DNA of 64,000 nt from Mastigamoeba balamuthi (lineage: Eukaryota > Evosea > Mastigamoebida > Mastigamoebidae), in the NCBI GenBank assembly GCA_902651635.1, contig CACRSC010000015.1, positions 427,655 to 491,654 of the forward strand, read 5' to 3'. The notes below the pieces were generated by a model. That model saw only the letters and a list, made by a program, of their open reading frames with translations, had not been told where the DNA came from and searched no databases. The number at the start of each line of letters is the position of its first letter. Within the stretch, counting starts at the first letter, position 1. This document shows positions 1 to 11,751 of the stretch, piece after piece. The position numbers and the translations under genes were made by a program.

Positions 1-608
1 CAGGTTACTGCCATGGACCCCCGTGTGGCGGGTTGCCCAGCAGAGTGCTCCAAGCTCGAATGGGCTGACCTCATGGCCCTGTACCCTCAACCACGCCCTG
101 AAGACATCACCATGGATAGCAGCACGATTCCCAAGGAAGCCAGTGCCAGAGCAGTACGCATTTCATTCTCAATTCTAATGTCTGACTCAATCGAAACAGA
201 CTGGGACATACCTGCCAGTGATTGGGTCAATGACTGTCCCATGCTTCGTGACTGGCCCTCGTCGCATGGGCCTGTGTGACGTGTACTTCTGGGACGTTTG
301 CCGCATGGAATCTGGCAAACGGGCCACATTGCTGCAGTCCGGCAGTGTGTACTGGGCCTACGTGGAGGACGAGTGGACTCTCATTGTTCTCCTCAACCTC
401 ATCATTCCGGTCAACACCAGCATGAAGAAGCAGTTGAACTGCCTTGTCCTCAACCCGGCGTTTTCAGTGGCTGGCGTGCAGAAGAAGAACACGGTGATCA
501 GCATCCCCTGTGGTGCTGTAAGGCACCCTGTTGTGCTGACAGCATGGCAGCACTTCTACATCGACTACATCCTGTGCAACTGCGAGGGCGCAATCAATTT
601 GTACGTAT
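1..608 (+). CDS. Unrecognised coding fragment, left-truncated
   Basis: Two overlapping open frames (about 13-279 and 218-608) look protein-like. The second has a long stretch without low complexity and ends at a good donor (GTACGT at 609). I do not recognise the family. The frames overlap instead of joining through an obvious intron, so this is either the broken 3' part of a gene entering from the left or a coding fragment of a mobile element. The downstream neighbours are accessory sequence, which favours a decayed element. No function is assigned. Confidence 0.3.
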
Positions 609-833
609 TTCCTCTGTCTTTCACTTGTTTTTCAATTGCTTTCATCATCAGCAGTGCAGACACTCCCACATGCTGAGACACTCTCACCCATCTCCTGAGT
701 GCTCTCTGTCACTCACGCCTTGCCCTTCTCAATTGCTTCGTTCTCCAAATAAAAGCAATTGTTCTCTTCACATTTCATTACATGTGTGTGCATCAGCATC
801 AAAGCACATCACTCTCTCTGCCTTTCCTCACTT

Positions 834-1112
834 TATATGCCGGCAGCACAGAATTTTATGCCGGTGGCATATACTATATGCCAGCGGCATATGCTATATG
901 CCGGCGACAATAACCGCCAACATAACTGCCGACTTATAATTCCCTTGTTCCCAGCCCCAGTTCTCAGTCCTGCCCATTCAGAATCGTGCGCGATTTTGTA
1001 CACACACTCGCTTATGGGCTTCCTGCTCGTGTTGTGAGGGACAGCCAATACCGAGCTTACCTCACAACGCACGGTGCGTTTTTTCCAAGAGACGAAAACC
1101 GCCGGCATATAA
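834..1112. repeat. Cluster of ATGCCGGCGGCAT-type palindromes
   Basis: Near-perfect palindromic units built on TATATGCCGGCGGCATATA occur in tandem at 834-908, with small changes in the centre. A half unit (GCCGGCATATA) lies at 1101-1111. Each full unit could form a short hairpin. They sit in a gene-free stretch beside probable mobile-element debris and may be the end of an element or a regulatory hairpin array. Nothing else is seen between 690 and 1150. Confidence 0.6.
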
Positions 1113-1155
1113 CACCTTTTTCGGGGGAATTCCTGCCCATCACTTCTGTACTATA

Positions 1156-1323
1156 AAAGCTGACTCCCTGACCCACCACCTCTGGACCTGCCCCCAACAG
1201 AATCAATGGCACACCAAACTCACCAGCATCATAGGAATACCCCAAACAGAGCTGAAGTTATGGGCACAAGCCCAAGCTGCCAAAAACAAAGACACAGCCC
1301 CCATACACTACACATTAGCATAA
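1156..1323 (+). pseudogene. Possible C-terminal tail of a non-LTR reverse transcriptase
   Basis: A short frame contains HHLWTCPQQNQW. It resembles the H-x-L-W-x-C-P-x(5)-W element that ends many LINE-type reverse transcriptases. No upstream polymerase motifs such as YxDD are visible, so only a tail remains. A proline-rich frame follows directly. The identification rests on a single motif and is weak. Confidence 0.3.
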
Positions 1324-1368
1324 CAATCAAAACAACAGCTTGAAATACAGGAAGAATGGGTCGCCACC

Positions 1369-1809
1369 ATGCAAGACTGGCTGGAAGACATGAGCCACAA
1401 AGACAACCAAAAGGCACACAAAGCACAAAAAAGACAGATCCATGGTGATACCACCAAAACCCCCTTCAACTGCCCAGACAGCACCCACCCCACAAAACGC
1501 CCCAGACTGCCCACCAGACGACGGAGGACCTTTATGATCACAGAGCCAACAATAGAAGACATGCAACATAAGGGTATACAGCAGGCACCTGCCACACTGA
1601 ACCAACCACAACCAAAAAAACTGCACCACACAGCCCCCATACTGCACCGCCAGACCACCCTAACCACACCACCAGTGAAGCCTCAGGCAGCTCTACCACC
1701 CCCAACCGCCAACATAAGGACCACACCAGACATACCCAATGTCCCAGCACCAGACGCTGCCGTCATCAAAAGTGCCCTCAAACGCCAATGCACCCGGAAC
1801 ATTGATTGA
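1369..1809 (+). CDS. Pro/Thr/Lys-rich open frame, unrecognised
   Basis: A 146-codon frame is rich in Pro, Thr, Gln and Lys, with a basic RPRLPTRRRR segment near residue 45. It has no domain I recognise. It follows the possible LINE tail and precedes the first family A coiled-coil copy. The C-rich, purine-poor base composition differs from that of the host genes further right. It could be part of a mobile element, or the 5' part of the coiled-coil unit that follows. Confidence 0.3.
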   Translation: MQDWLEDMSHKDNQKAHKAQKRQIHGDTTKTPFNCPDSTHPTKRPRLPTRRRRTFMITEPTIEDMQHKGIQQAPATLNQPQPKKLHHTAPILHRQTTLTTPPVKPQAALPPPTANIRTTPDIPNVPAPDAAVIKSALKRQCTRNID

Positions 1810-2059
1810 AACCACACCATAATCAGCATGTTCACCAAGTACATGGACAAGGCGAGGATCCAACAACAGGACGCGGTTCTGGAACCAGTACTCCTGGAAC
1901 TGCCCCTGAACATACCCCCCCCAGGCCACACAACACGCACGCCCCCCCCCAAACACACCACTCACCATAACACCCCCCCTCCAACGCCCCTGGCCCGAAA
2001 GGGCTCATCCCTCACTGGTAGCAGAATGGGAACCGATGTTTTTCGATTTTTCGATTTCA

Positions 2060-2600
2060 ACAGATTCACCCATATACAACACCCCAGAATCTGCCCTTGC
2101 TGCAGGACAGCAGCAGTTTCTTGGTCGGTATTTCAATAATATCCTTTCTCTCACTTGTATTGTGATGATTTCCACTGGCAGACATGTACTAGGGATTTCA
2201 CCCTGGCCAGACGCCGAGCTCTCACACTGTGGAGAAACTCACCACCACAGCCAAAATTCATACTGAGATGATGAGGACTGAAGACTGGCAGCAAACAACC
2301 CAGAGAATTGCCCAAACGAAGTTGACCATCAAGCAGAGGGACAGCCAAAGGCGGAAGGAGCACGAGAATATCAAGAAGGAAATACCACTGAAGAGACAGC
2401 TCAGGATTGCCCTCAAGGAGAATGAGGAGAAGGACAAGAGGATCAAGGAGCTGGAGAAAGCCCTTTGTACACTGCACATGTGAAAAGCCCCAGAGTGATC
2501 TCTTGCTCTGTGCTCAGAGAAGAACAAAGATAACTGTTGCTGAATCACAGTTGAATGGGCATGCTATTCAACCCCCCAATTCTGGAGACATCGTGGTCAG
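2060..2600 (+). pseudogene. Coiled-coil 'family A', copy 1 (probably decayed)
   Basis: This stretch is homologous to 20600-21130. The shared parts are a 5' exon ending in a TPESA-x-AGQ-x-FLG motif, an intron, then a highly charged coiled-coil exon (roughly 2229-2483) ending in a KEL-E-KA motif. The shared sequence runs on into the 3' flank (GATCTCTTGC). In this copy the start of exon 2 runs into a stop when read as in copy 2, so it is probably a pseudogene. The retained helix is rich in Lys, Glu and Gln. The family is not recognised. Shared flanks mean that a unit larger than the reading frame was copied. Confidence 0.45.
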
Positions 2601-2739
2601 TCACTGGTGTGTAGGGCTGAGATGGGGTCTAATGAGGTGAAACTCCCTTAAGTCAGCACTGGCACACATGAGGAAGGGGACCAGCTGGAACGACAAGGAT
2701 GAGATAGGCTTCTCTGCTTTCTTATTGGTTGATAGATAC

Positions 2740-3790
2740 TGTGGTATTGGCTCCCGGAGTTGCATTGCACGCAGTGCCATGTGCCATGATGCTGGTGTGC
2801 AACAACAGTGCGGGCTTGGGGATCCCCTCCCTACACATGTACTAAACGAAGCAGGCAGCGAGGGCGCCAGAGGGTGGTCTAGGAGTCATCGAGGAGGACG
2901 CAGACCAGTCTGGCGTCCCCTGGTGGTACAGATGCAGACACACGAGAGCAGCGAGTCCGAGACATCGCGGGTGGCCTCGGTGTCCCTCGCGTTGTCCTCA
3001 GACCGTGCCCACCGACGGCAAGAGCCCTCTCGAGCACCTTGGCCCGTGCCTTCGCTGCCTTGGCCTGGCGTGCCACTCGTAGATCGGCAAGGTCCCTGTC
3101 AGTCCTCCTGCCAGAACCTCGACTTGTGCAGCCAGCTCACTGATCGTGTCCTCGATGGAGCTCCTGCTGCCACTCGGTATGCGCGAAAGTGACGATGGGA
3201 GTGCTGTTCTGTTGCCGCTATCCTCTTGCTGCTGCTGCTGCGGCCCCTCGTCTGGACCTGAGCACCTATGTGCGGTGCGACCACTATGGCATGCTTCACG
3301 CCCCACAGCCGACCTGCTCTCACTCGCTCACGGTCAGGTCACGAGGTCCTGCAGCATGGTACCCGCGCTCCGTGGCTGCCCGCGGCAACTTGCACAGAGA
3401 GCATGAGAATGCTGCCGATCACCATTGATGCGCAGCGACAGAACCCCCACAGTATGCATGATCAGCGCACGGAACAGCACGATGGCAAACTCGGGCCCTG
3501 CAGCCGATGATAACCTCGCGGAGCAGCACTGCCAGCACGGGGCCTCTTGAGCCCATGGCGGAGAATGCCTGTGCATTGTGGGTGGTGCCCTCAAACCCCG
3601 CTAGCAGCACCGCCAGCGCCCCGACGAGCATCAGCATCACCGCCCCGTGGCTCGCCAGCTCCATCATCTTCGCCACTGCAGTGCTGCGCCTGCATCTACG
3701 AGGCCCGCTTGAGAGGCGTGCGTCGAGGGGAGGGGAGAAAACGACGTTCTTGCTGGTGATATCCCTGATCATTGAGAGGGTTGAACGGTG
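2740..3790 (-). pseudogene. Degenerate copy of the 'family B' membrane/coiled-coil gene
   Basis: On the minus strand three separate frames match the gene at 43063-44724 in order. The N-terminal block with the hydrophobic LVGALAVLLAGFEGT segment is at about 3772-3440. The middle block, with IPSGSRS and ISELAAQVEVL, is at about 3200-3110. The C-terminal block containing DARLVC is at about 2920-2880. The 3' flank also matches: TGTAGGGAGGGGATCCCC is shared, and a TATCTATCAAC stretch follows at a similar distance in both copies. Frames are broken and internal segments are missing, so this is a pseudogene. Nothing else is seen from 2610 to 2740. Confidence 0.7.
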
Positions 3791-4345
3791 GGGCGCCCCA
3801 TAGATCTTGATATTGCAGCCTGCTGTTGGCTCACAGATTGTGATGGCCTGTGCCAGTGCCTCTGCCAGAGGGACGCTCTCTGTTCACTGTGCGTGCTCTT
3901 GGCTTTGGCTTGCGTGGCTGGTGAGTACTTCCGTGAGCTTGGGCGCACGGGCAGCGCACAGGCGAGAGAGCGAAAGAAAGGCAGTTTGGAGCGAATAAAC
4001 TGGGCCGTGACTTAGCTGGGTAAAAGCACCAAAGCTGTGCACCACAGCATCGGCGTTTCCGGATGCTGCGTGGTATTCACGACCATACATAACAGTAACA
4101 GTGACACCACCTCTCCAATCTAAAGTCCGCGTAGCTCAACCATAGTGCGTGCATCTCCATTGCACATAGATCCTGTATAAGTCCGGAAGTGTGTCACTGT
4201 AGAGGTCCATCGGCAAGTACTGGAAACGGCCACAATGCAGTATTTAACGCCAAGCAGTATGTCACTCAGTCTGCCTCTCTCGGGCCACTCCGTGTGGAAT
4301 CGTGCAACAAAGGAACCGGCGTTGCAGGTGGAAACCAGTCGACCC

Positions 4346-5373
4346 TCAGGGGCGGGAAAGGAACGTGCTGACCTGGGCGACAAACGTGGCTTGGTCCACC
4401 GCACCACTGATCTCGTGGTCGGCAGAGTCCAGTACAAGGAGCTGCGCGTCCATAACAGCAGACAGGCGGCGCTCGATGTGAGTCGCTCTAACGGACTCTG
4501 GCACGTACTGGTCGGCGCCACCCCACACGATCATGCGCCGGGGAGCTGCGGTGGGAACGTGCCCCAGCGCTGTGCGCAGATCGTCGTCCGTCAGGTCGGA
4601 GGAGAACATGTCGTCAGCCGTCATGTGCCCAGTGAAGCTCAGATACCTCTCGGCCGTGATGGGGTACAGCCTGACAAGGGCGTCAACGAGGGCTGCGAAC
4701 ACTCGGAGGAAACGCACCCGCCGTACTTCCAGCTCAGCAGCGCGTCGGGCTTCCCCGAGGACGCCAACACCTGGGCGTCTTTCCTGATGGCCTCGAACTC
4801 AGGGACAGCGCTTGCCAGGTACTCCCTGTCTGAGACAGGCGCCTGCAGGATAACCTGTGGAGGTGCGTTGCTGAGACACAGCCGCTGCCTCTGGGAGTGG
4901 AGAGTGTCCCACGAACGGCGTCGACAGGAGACCTCTGAGAGGCGGGCAAGCGCAGGTAGGTGACAACGTCCTGGCATCCGGTGCTGTGGCCGAGCAGCGC
5001 CACGGAGGTGGCCCCGCGACAGGCGCGGAGGTGGGCCACCAGACGGGCAATCTCCGCAGAGTCCTGGGCGAGCGTCGAGCATCCGAACCCCGAGTAGGAG
5101 CTCGTCAGAAGCACCTGGACGAGGCCCCATCCGTGGGTAGCCAGCGCGGCCTGCAGAGGCTCTGTGCTTTTGTGAGTATTGTGAACAAGCAAATCGAAAT
5201 CAAATCAATTTTAAAGGTGAAAATGTGGGGAGCGAAGTCTGACCGAGAAAGGGCAGCGCCATCAGTCCGTCAGTGAGACCGCCGATCACCACGAGCACAC
5301 GGTCGCGTGGACCGTCGCTCTGGAAGGCCGACAGGCGCGCCTCAGCATCGTAGACAAACAGCTCGCCGCGCAT
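4346..5373 (-). CDS. Alpha/beta hydrolase of the UPF0613 / DUF1749 type
   Basis: Four exons are read at 5373-5244, 5161-4917, 4854-4718 and 4670-4346, giving 278 residues and separated by GT-AG introns of 82, 62 and 47 nt. All phases agree. The nucleophile elbow is GHSTGCQD, the hallmark of the fungal/protist UPF0613 group, where the usual GxSxG has become GHSTG. Near the C-terminus, GGADQYVP supplies a likely acid region and DHE the likely catalytic His. Members are predicted serine hydrolases of unknown substrate. No signal peptide is visible, so the protein is probably cytosolic. The start at 5373 gives the usual short N-terminal strand before VLVVIGGLTDG. The gene is divergent from the LOG-like gene, with 117 bp between the two starts. 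Confidence 0.85.
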
Positions 5374-5490
5374 CTTGAACGTCGTTAACGACCGGGCGTC
5401 TAACGAAAAAGTGATTCACCAGGATATCTCGAGAAGATCTTCCTTCTCACCCGTTCATCATTCGTGCGAGATCTCGAGGTCGCGTCGCTG

Positions 5491-6214
5491 ATGGGGTGGT
5501 ACAGCCAGGCCCTCGAGCTCTTCACGGTCTCCCCGGTCGACGGGAAGCCGTGGTACACTGGCCGTCGCGGCATCGCCATCTTCGCCGTCGGCGTCGTCCT
5601 GACCGTCGTCACCATCTCCCTTCTCGAGCTCTGCGTCCGCAAGTGCGCGCCTCCTGCACCGCTCGCGCGCCCCTCTGCTCACGCCGACCCCCCTCCCCAC
5701 CAGGCTCGCCTCCAAGGCCGTCAAGTGCCTGTCGGGCAAGATCCTCTCCGGGTCGTTCCGCGTGGGCGTCGTGGGCTTCAGCAAGCAGCAGTTTGACGAG
5801 TCGCGCGCTGCAGAGGTGCTGCGCGACAGCTTCGACCGCCTCGAGCGCGTGGCCAAGGCCGCGGGCAGCCCCGTCGACGTCGTCAGCGGCCTCACGGACT
5901 GCGGCGTGCCCGCGCTGGCGTACAGGGAGGCCGCGCGCAGAGGGTTCCGGACCGTCGGCGTCGCCCCCGCCTGCGCGCAGGACGAGCGCTGCTGGCCGTG
6001 CGACGAGGTCGTCGTCGTCGGCAGGGCGTTCGGCGACGAGAGCGAGGCGTTCCTGTCGCGCATCGACGCGCTCGTGTGCGTCGGCGGGGGCCAGCAGGCC
6101 AGGCGCGAGTTCGAGCAGTTCGCGGGCATCAAGTGGCGCTTCGACCTCAGCGCCCCCGAGTGGCGCACTCCTGTCGAGACGTCCAGCGGCGTCGAGGGGA
6201 AAAAAGACGCCTGA
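5491..6214 (+). CDS. LOG-like (SLOG-fold) Rossmann protein with N-terminal membrane anchor
   Basis: Two exons, 5491-5642 and 5704-6214, give 220 residues across a 61-nt intron. Residues about 29-48 form one transmembrane segment. The rest is a SLOG/LOG-like Rossmann domain with VSGLTDCGVPALAYR, an acidic VGRAFGDESEAF stretch, and VCVGGGQQARREF, which matches the GGG-x-Q-x(3)-E nucleotide pocket of this group. Relatives include cytokinin-activating phosphoribohydrolases and nucleotide-sensing domains. The PGGxGTxxE site of true LOG enzymes is not present, so nucleotide binding is likely but an enzymatic role is not shown. An ATATCT motif lies about 70 bp upstream. Confidence 0.75.
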
Positions 6215-6414
6215 GAAGCAAAAAACAGAATGAGCCACAAACAGTTCGCTGCCGCACGCCGCGGGAAGGCGGCCAGTGGGAGGGCCCGCCGTGGGGGGGA
6301 CCGACTCCCAGCGGCACCCAAACGGCCTGGGGAAGTGGACGATTTTTGTGCACAGGATATGCATCTTTTTTCCTGTGGGATTAGAAACATCGGCGGGAGC
6401 GGCCTCTGGAGTGG

Positions 6415-7980
6415 ATGATAACGGAGCTTGGGCTCGCGTTCGGCCTCGGGATGGCGGTCGCGTACACTACCGTCGCCGTCGCCGCCATCCTGTGCCTGCG
6501 GCGGCCGGCTGCTGCGCCCGCGGAACCGAAGAAGCAGCCGTCTCCCGAACCCCCGCCCACCAGTCCCGCACGTTCAACCGCAAGCTCCCCCAACGGGTGG
6601 CCGTCAGCCTCTGAGCAGCCCCCCCGCGTGCGGCCGCGACCAAACGCACAGGGCGACGAGGCGCGCTCGTGGGTCAGGATACACGACACGCGGCCCGCGA
6701 ACGTGGTGGAGGGGCTCAGCGGGGAGCGCGTGTTCGCGTCGCTGTCGCGGGACGGGCGGTGGACGGTCTACGACGGGGCCGCCAAGAGACAGAAGGACAT
6801 CGGCGTAGAGGGCATCGAGGTCGAGCTCGCCCAGGTCCACAGGACGCCCTGGCACAGGGCCAACTCCATCCGCCTCGCGCACCCCTGGAAGCTGCCCAAC
6901 GGCCGGTGAGGACCGCTCGCGACAGTTCCGCTCTCGTTGTGGTCTCTTTTTCCCTTACGCTCCGATTGATTTCTCGCTGGTGCTGGCAGCCCCGAGGCCT
7001 TTCTCTCGTTCGAGACGGCCAAGGAGCTCGAGAAGTGGCTGCAGCTGCTGCGGGCGTTCTCGAGGCAGGGAGGGGCGGCCGCGCTCGAGGCCGAGCGGTT
7101 CAAGTACAAGGCGGACTTCTACAGGGTCCCGAAGAAGGGCAACTGCTCGCAGGCGCTGACGGCGCTGGTGCACCGGCTGTGGTACATGTTCCACGCGGAC
7201 CAGACCGTCAACGCCGCCCTGAGGGCCCTCATCGACGAGAAGCTCGCCTTCGTGATCGAGGACGTCAAGCCCAAGCTCTCGCCCAGCATCGAGATCGAGC
7301 TGAGGGTCGCGAGGCTCGACATCGGGCCCAACATGCCCATCGTGCACTCGGCGACTCTCGTCTCGTTCTCGCGGCAGGGCGACCTCGACATCGACGCGGA
7401 CATCGAGTACGCCGGCGGCCTGCTGCTGGCCGTCCAGAGCGTCGTCTGCGTCACCATCCTCTGCCAGCGCGTGGAGGTCCCCGTGGCCGTGTCCGTGCGC
7501 GTCCGCGGTGGCAAGGGGCGTGCGAGGGTGTCCGCGCACGCGCCGCCCTCGCGCTGCCTGTGGATCGGGTTCCACGACGTCCCCGACTTCGACATCGAGA
7601 TCGACACGCGGATCGGCAGGCGCACGCAGGTGTCCCTGGCGTCGCTGCCCGACGCCCTGTTCGACTCGATCATCGGCAAGATCCGCGCGGAGATCGCGGA
7701 CATCTTCGTGCTGCCGAACATGGAGGACATCGCGCTGCCCGACATCGACAGCATCAAGAACAAGAGCAGCATGGCGAGCTCCCCGCAGGTCCCGGAGAAG
7801 AAGCCGGACGTGCCGATCAAGGACATCGCGGGTAGCCCAGTCAGCTGCGTGGGCGAGTCGCTGGGGAGGCTGTCCGAGAGCAGCAAGCTGTGCCGGCGGG
7901 AGGAGTCCGCCCCGGACTGTACGCAGAAGGTCAAGCACAGGTGCCCAGTGAGGTGCAACTCAGACTCGAAAAAGTTGTAG
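6415..7980 (+). CDS. SMP-domain lipid-transfer protein (TEX2/Nvj2-like)
   Basis: Two exons, 6415-6905 and 6990-7980, give 493 residues. Residues about 5-28 form an N-terminal membrane anchor. A Pro/Ser-rich linker follows, then a PH-like region (about 85-195) split by the intron. After it comes an SMP domain (about 215-430) with LTALVHRLWYMF at its start, a repeating IEIE/LDID strand pattern, LWIGFHDVPDFDIEID and VLPNMEDI near its end. This order (anchor, PH, SMP) is that of TEX2/HT008 and yeast Nvj2, which tether the ER to other organelles and move lipids. The C-terminal tail of about 60 residues is Cys/Ser-rich and not conserved. The start ATG is the first in frame and lies just before the anchor. 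Confidence 0.85.
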
Positions 7981-8365
7981 AAAAGCAATCAATTGCTTTG
8001 TTGGCCGCGCTCCGAGTATCGTGAGGATGCGAGTAGATAGTGCACGCATCGGGGGTAGCTGGTCTGGGGTTGTGCGCTGCAGTCTGCTCAGGTGGGCGCG
8101 AACATGAGATAGATCTGAACTGTGATATCTGTGGTCTCGGAGACTGCGCAGGAATTCTCGTCAGATGGTTCCGGATATGGTGGAGGAATCTGAATGTATG
8201 CACCGCTCGCAGTGCCTCCATACAGCCTGTGACGCTGCCAAGTCAGCAGCAGATTGAGGTGGGGCACCGGAGCAGGAATAGCTTCTTCTCCGCTGATTTT
8301 TCCCCTCCTGTTCTTTGCTTCCTTCCAGCGAAGAAAACACTCAAAAAAACCTTCCCTCCGCGAAG
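7981..8365. other. Intergenic stretch
   Basis: The 385 bp between the SMP gene and the GCSH start contain no convincing coding frame. A polypyrimidine tract at about 8292-8335 lies close to the GCSH start. Nothing else is identified. Confidence 0.6.
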
Positions 8366-9190
8366 ATGCTCTGCGCTGCCGTTGCCGCCCGCTTCTCCAT
8401 CGCCGCCCGCGCCGCCTCCGGTGCGCCGCTCCTCCCGACCCTATCCCCCGTTTTTGCGCCGCCTCGACACGCAAGAAAAACGCAACACCCGCCGGCCACC
8501 GGCGAGGCGGTCAAAACCCCACCAATGAAGCCATGGGGGGGGCCGGCGCATAGGCTGGGCTGGTAGGAATACGGGGGTGGGGGGAGAGCGTGGGACCACA
8601 CACAACCTTTGCGCGCGAGGGCGAGGGGGAAGGGGCTGCGGCACTGACCGAGCCGTCTGGTGCGGCGTGCCCCAGGCGTCCGCTTCACCAAGAGCCACGA
8701 GTGGGTCAAGGTCGAGGGCAACAAGGGCACTGTGGGCCTGACGCAGCACGCGCGCGACTCGCTGGGCGACATCGTCTTCTGCGAGATCCCCCAGGCGGGC
8801 AAGACCGTCAAGGCTGGCGTGCGTCCCGCCCCGCCCCGCGGCGCGCGCGGAGCTGATCGCGTCGCTTGGTGTCTGGGGGGTGCGCAATGACCGCGCAGGA
8901 GGCCATCTCGGTTGTGGAGTCGGTCAAGTCGGTCAGCGACGTGTACTCGCCGATGAGCGGCGAGGTCATCGTCGGCAACGACGCGCTCGGCAAGGACCTC
9001 GGCCTCATCAACAGGACCCCCGAGACCGACGGCTGGATCGCCAAGATCAAGGCACGACGCCCCCCTCACGCCACCGCCGGGAACTCACTCATTATCCCGC
9101 CCTGCTCTGCAGCTGACGAAGCTGGACGAGTTCGACACGCTCCTGACCCCGGAGCAGTACGCCAAGCACTGCGAGGAGGATCACCACTAG
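8366..9190 (+). CDS. GCSH: Glycine cleavage system H protein (lipoyl carrier)
   Basis: Four exons, 8366-8420, 8676-8818, 8899-9051 and 9113-9190, give 142 residues. The first 20 residues ([19 protein letters not shown]) are basic, lack acids and read as a mitochondrial/MRO presequence. [12 protein letters not shown] opens the mature domain. The lipoyl lysine is the K in [13 protein letters not shown]. The C-terminus ends [19 protein letters not shown], as in the family. The H protein shuttles the aminomethyl group between the P, T and L proteins. Intron 3 has a GC donor (AAG then GCACG) instead of GT. Intron 1 (255 nt) is long for this window. Organellar glycine cleavage is known in some anaerobic protists. 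Confidence 0.95.
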
Positions 9191-9433
9191 ACAGCCTCGC
9201 TGCTGGGAACACCCTCCTCCCACAGATGCCTTCTCCTGTGCGCACACTGCGCACGAGCGCGGACAGTTCTCTGCCACGCGCGCAGTAGCCCTAACGCTCT
9301 TGAGGAGGCTCTCCATGAGTGACCCCCCGGAAGACATCATCAGATAAACAACCCTGTGATAACAACAGACAAGCCTTGGTTGCAAAGGTGGGCAAAGGAG
9401 TGGCCGCCGGTATGGCGGGAATAAAAAACAGGC

Positions 9434-11751
9434 TTAGCTCCAGCCGTACTGCGTGATGCCCCGGAGTGTCTGCCACATCCCCCAGTAGAGGGAGCTTCCC
9501 AGGGCCAGAGACGACCGAGTGAGGGGCGTTGTCGTCCACGCCGCGTGCGAAACCTCGCGTGCAGCACGCTCGAGCCAAGCGACCGCGGCGAACAGCCCGG
9601 ACGAGCGCCTGGCTGCGCTCTGCCGCTCGAACTCCTCCACGCGGCGCTCGAGCTCGTCCGCGGCCTCGCGTGCGCGCGCGAGCTGCTCGCGCAGCGGCAG
9701 CTCCGAGCTGAGCGCCTGCGACACGCGCAGCGCCGTCGAGTCGTAGAGCGTCGCGAGGTGCCGCAGCTCCGACGACACCGTGGGGTCGCCCAAGCTGGCG
9801 CCGGCGTCCGCGCGGGCCTGGACCGCGGCGGCAGCGGCCAGCTCCGTCTCGGTCGCCGCCATGCGCCCGGAGCTCAGCGTCGCGCGCACAGTGGGGATCG
9901 CAGCGCCGTCGCGGGTCAACGCGAGGCGGGACGACGAGCACTCGCGCAGGCGGCGGAGCACGGCCCTGGTCATGGCGGCCTCCTTGCGGCGGCGCCGCAG
10001 GGTCTCCTTGTCGACCGCGGGTTCGGGGGTCGTCGAGGAGGCCTGCGCCGCGTGCTGCGGGCTCCTGCCGCGCTCGTCGGTGGAGCTGAAGCCCGAGGTG
10101 TAGTCGTCGAACTCGCCCTGGTCGAACCCCTCGGACCCCATCGACTGCATCTCGATGCCCCCGATGCACGGCGACCCCGCGACGCCCTGGTGGTTCGACG
10201 TCACCCTCGCGTGCTTCTTCCTCCGCGACCCGTACTGCGCTCGCCCAGCGTGAGACCGTGGGGGTGGGTGGGTCCTCGCGTGCCTTGGCGATCGTCTTGG
10301 TGAAGGACGTGGCCCTGGGCAGCTTGATGTGCAGCTTCTGGCCGCCGTCGCTGAGGTTGGGCGTCACGGGGCGCTCCGAGTGGTCCATCGACGCCGAGCG
10401 CTCGCGCATCGCCGTCGAGGTGCTGCCCGAGATCTCGGCGACGCGCTGGCGGACCCAGCCGTCGACCTTGACCATCGTGTTCCACCCGAACGGCCTCACC
10501 TCGTCGTCGTAGTGGTCGCTCATCGCGTCCTCCTTGAACTGCTCGCCCGCGTACATCGACTTGCGCATCCGCAGCCGCGACAGGCTCAGCACGCTCGCGT
10601 GCCCGCGCTCGCCCTCGGGGTGCTCCGCGGGCGCCGACTCGGCCGGCGCCCACTCGGCAGCGCCCACCACGCCCGCGCGGCGACTGCTCGACCCGCTGGC
10701 CGCGCTCCCGAGGTCGCTGCGCTCGTTCTCGTCGTCGCTGTCGCTGTCGACGGCGTTGGCGGCGCTCAGCGGCGCCACGAGCCCGCGGGCGATCAGTGGG
10801 GCCCTGCGGACCTCGCTCCTCGTCAGGCCGAAGCGCCCCGAGGCGGACCCCGCGGGCGGAGACGTCGCGACGTCGCGCGCCGTCATCTTGGGGCTCAGCG
10901 AGAGCCCCTTGGTCGGCGACAGCGCGGGGCTCCGGGGCACCGCCAGGTCCGCGGGCTGCAGCTCCGTCGCGGGGGCCTCGTCGGCTGCCTTGTCCCTGGA
11001 GGACTTCTTCTTGGCCGCCTTGTCCTTCTTGTCCTTCTTGTCCTTGTCCTTGCGCCCCTTGGCCTTGTCCTTCTCCCGGGCCTCGCTGTCAGCCCCGCGG
11101 TCCTTGTCCTTGTCCTTGGCCCTCTCCCTCTCCCTGTCCTGCTCCTTGTCGTCCTCGCCCTTCTTCTTCTTGAGCCGCTTGAGGCGCCCCAGCAGGTCTC
11201 TCGCCGACTTGCCCCTCTTCGCCTTCTCCTCGCCCCTGTGTGCTCGTGCGTGCCCTCTGAGTCCGGGGCAGACAGAGCGCGCTGGGGTGGGGGTGAGGGC
11301 GGCGTCTGTACGCGCTGTCGGCGTGGTCCAGCGTCACGGGCAGGGAGGCGACGGAGCCGCCGCACGCGGAGGACCCCTCGACCTGCGACGCCGCGGCCGA
11401 GACGGCCGACGCCAGCGACTCGTTCCGCGCGTGCCGCCGCTTGGCCCCCTCGGTCACCGCGCTCTCGGTCCTCGCGTGGCGGTGCCGCCCGTGCGCCAGG
11501 TGCTGCAGCTCCGGGGGCACCGGCGCCAGGTAGGTTGGCTGGTCAGGCAGCCCGTCCACCGTGGGCCGCGGCTGCTGCGGCTGCGGGGGCTGCGGGGGCG
11601 GCTGGGGCAGCGGCTGCGGCTGCGGGGAGACGGCGGTGGTGGGCCGCGTAGGGGTGACCGAGCGCCCGAACGCGTCGAACCCGAGGTTCGCGAGGAGCTC
11701 GTCTGCGACGCCGCCCACACTGGGAGACGGCGGTGTAGCAGCCTTCTCCAT
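9434..11751 (-). CDS. Large low-complexity protein with C-terminal membrane-like tail, unrecognised
   Basis: Three exons, 11751-11312, 11235-10284 and 10234-9434, give 730 residues with consistent phases. Residues 1-60 include DELLANLGFDAFGRS and a long Pro/Gln run. A Lys-rich charged segment of about 70 residues (KKDKKDK type) follows the first intron. A Ser/Asp-rich region contains the conserved-looking VRPFGWNTMVKVDGWVRQ. The C-terminal third is a predicted coiled coil ending in a hydrophobic LGSSLYWGMWQTL segment close to the stop, which could be a tail anchor. Intron 2 is only 49 nt and uses a GC donor (AAG then GCACG). I do not recognise the family. The charged repeats and tail anchor suggest a scaffold on an internal membrane, by inference only. 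Confidence 0.6.
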
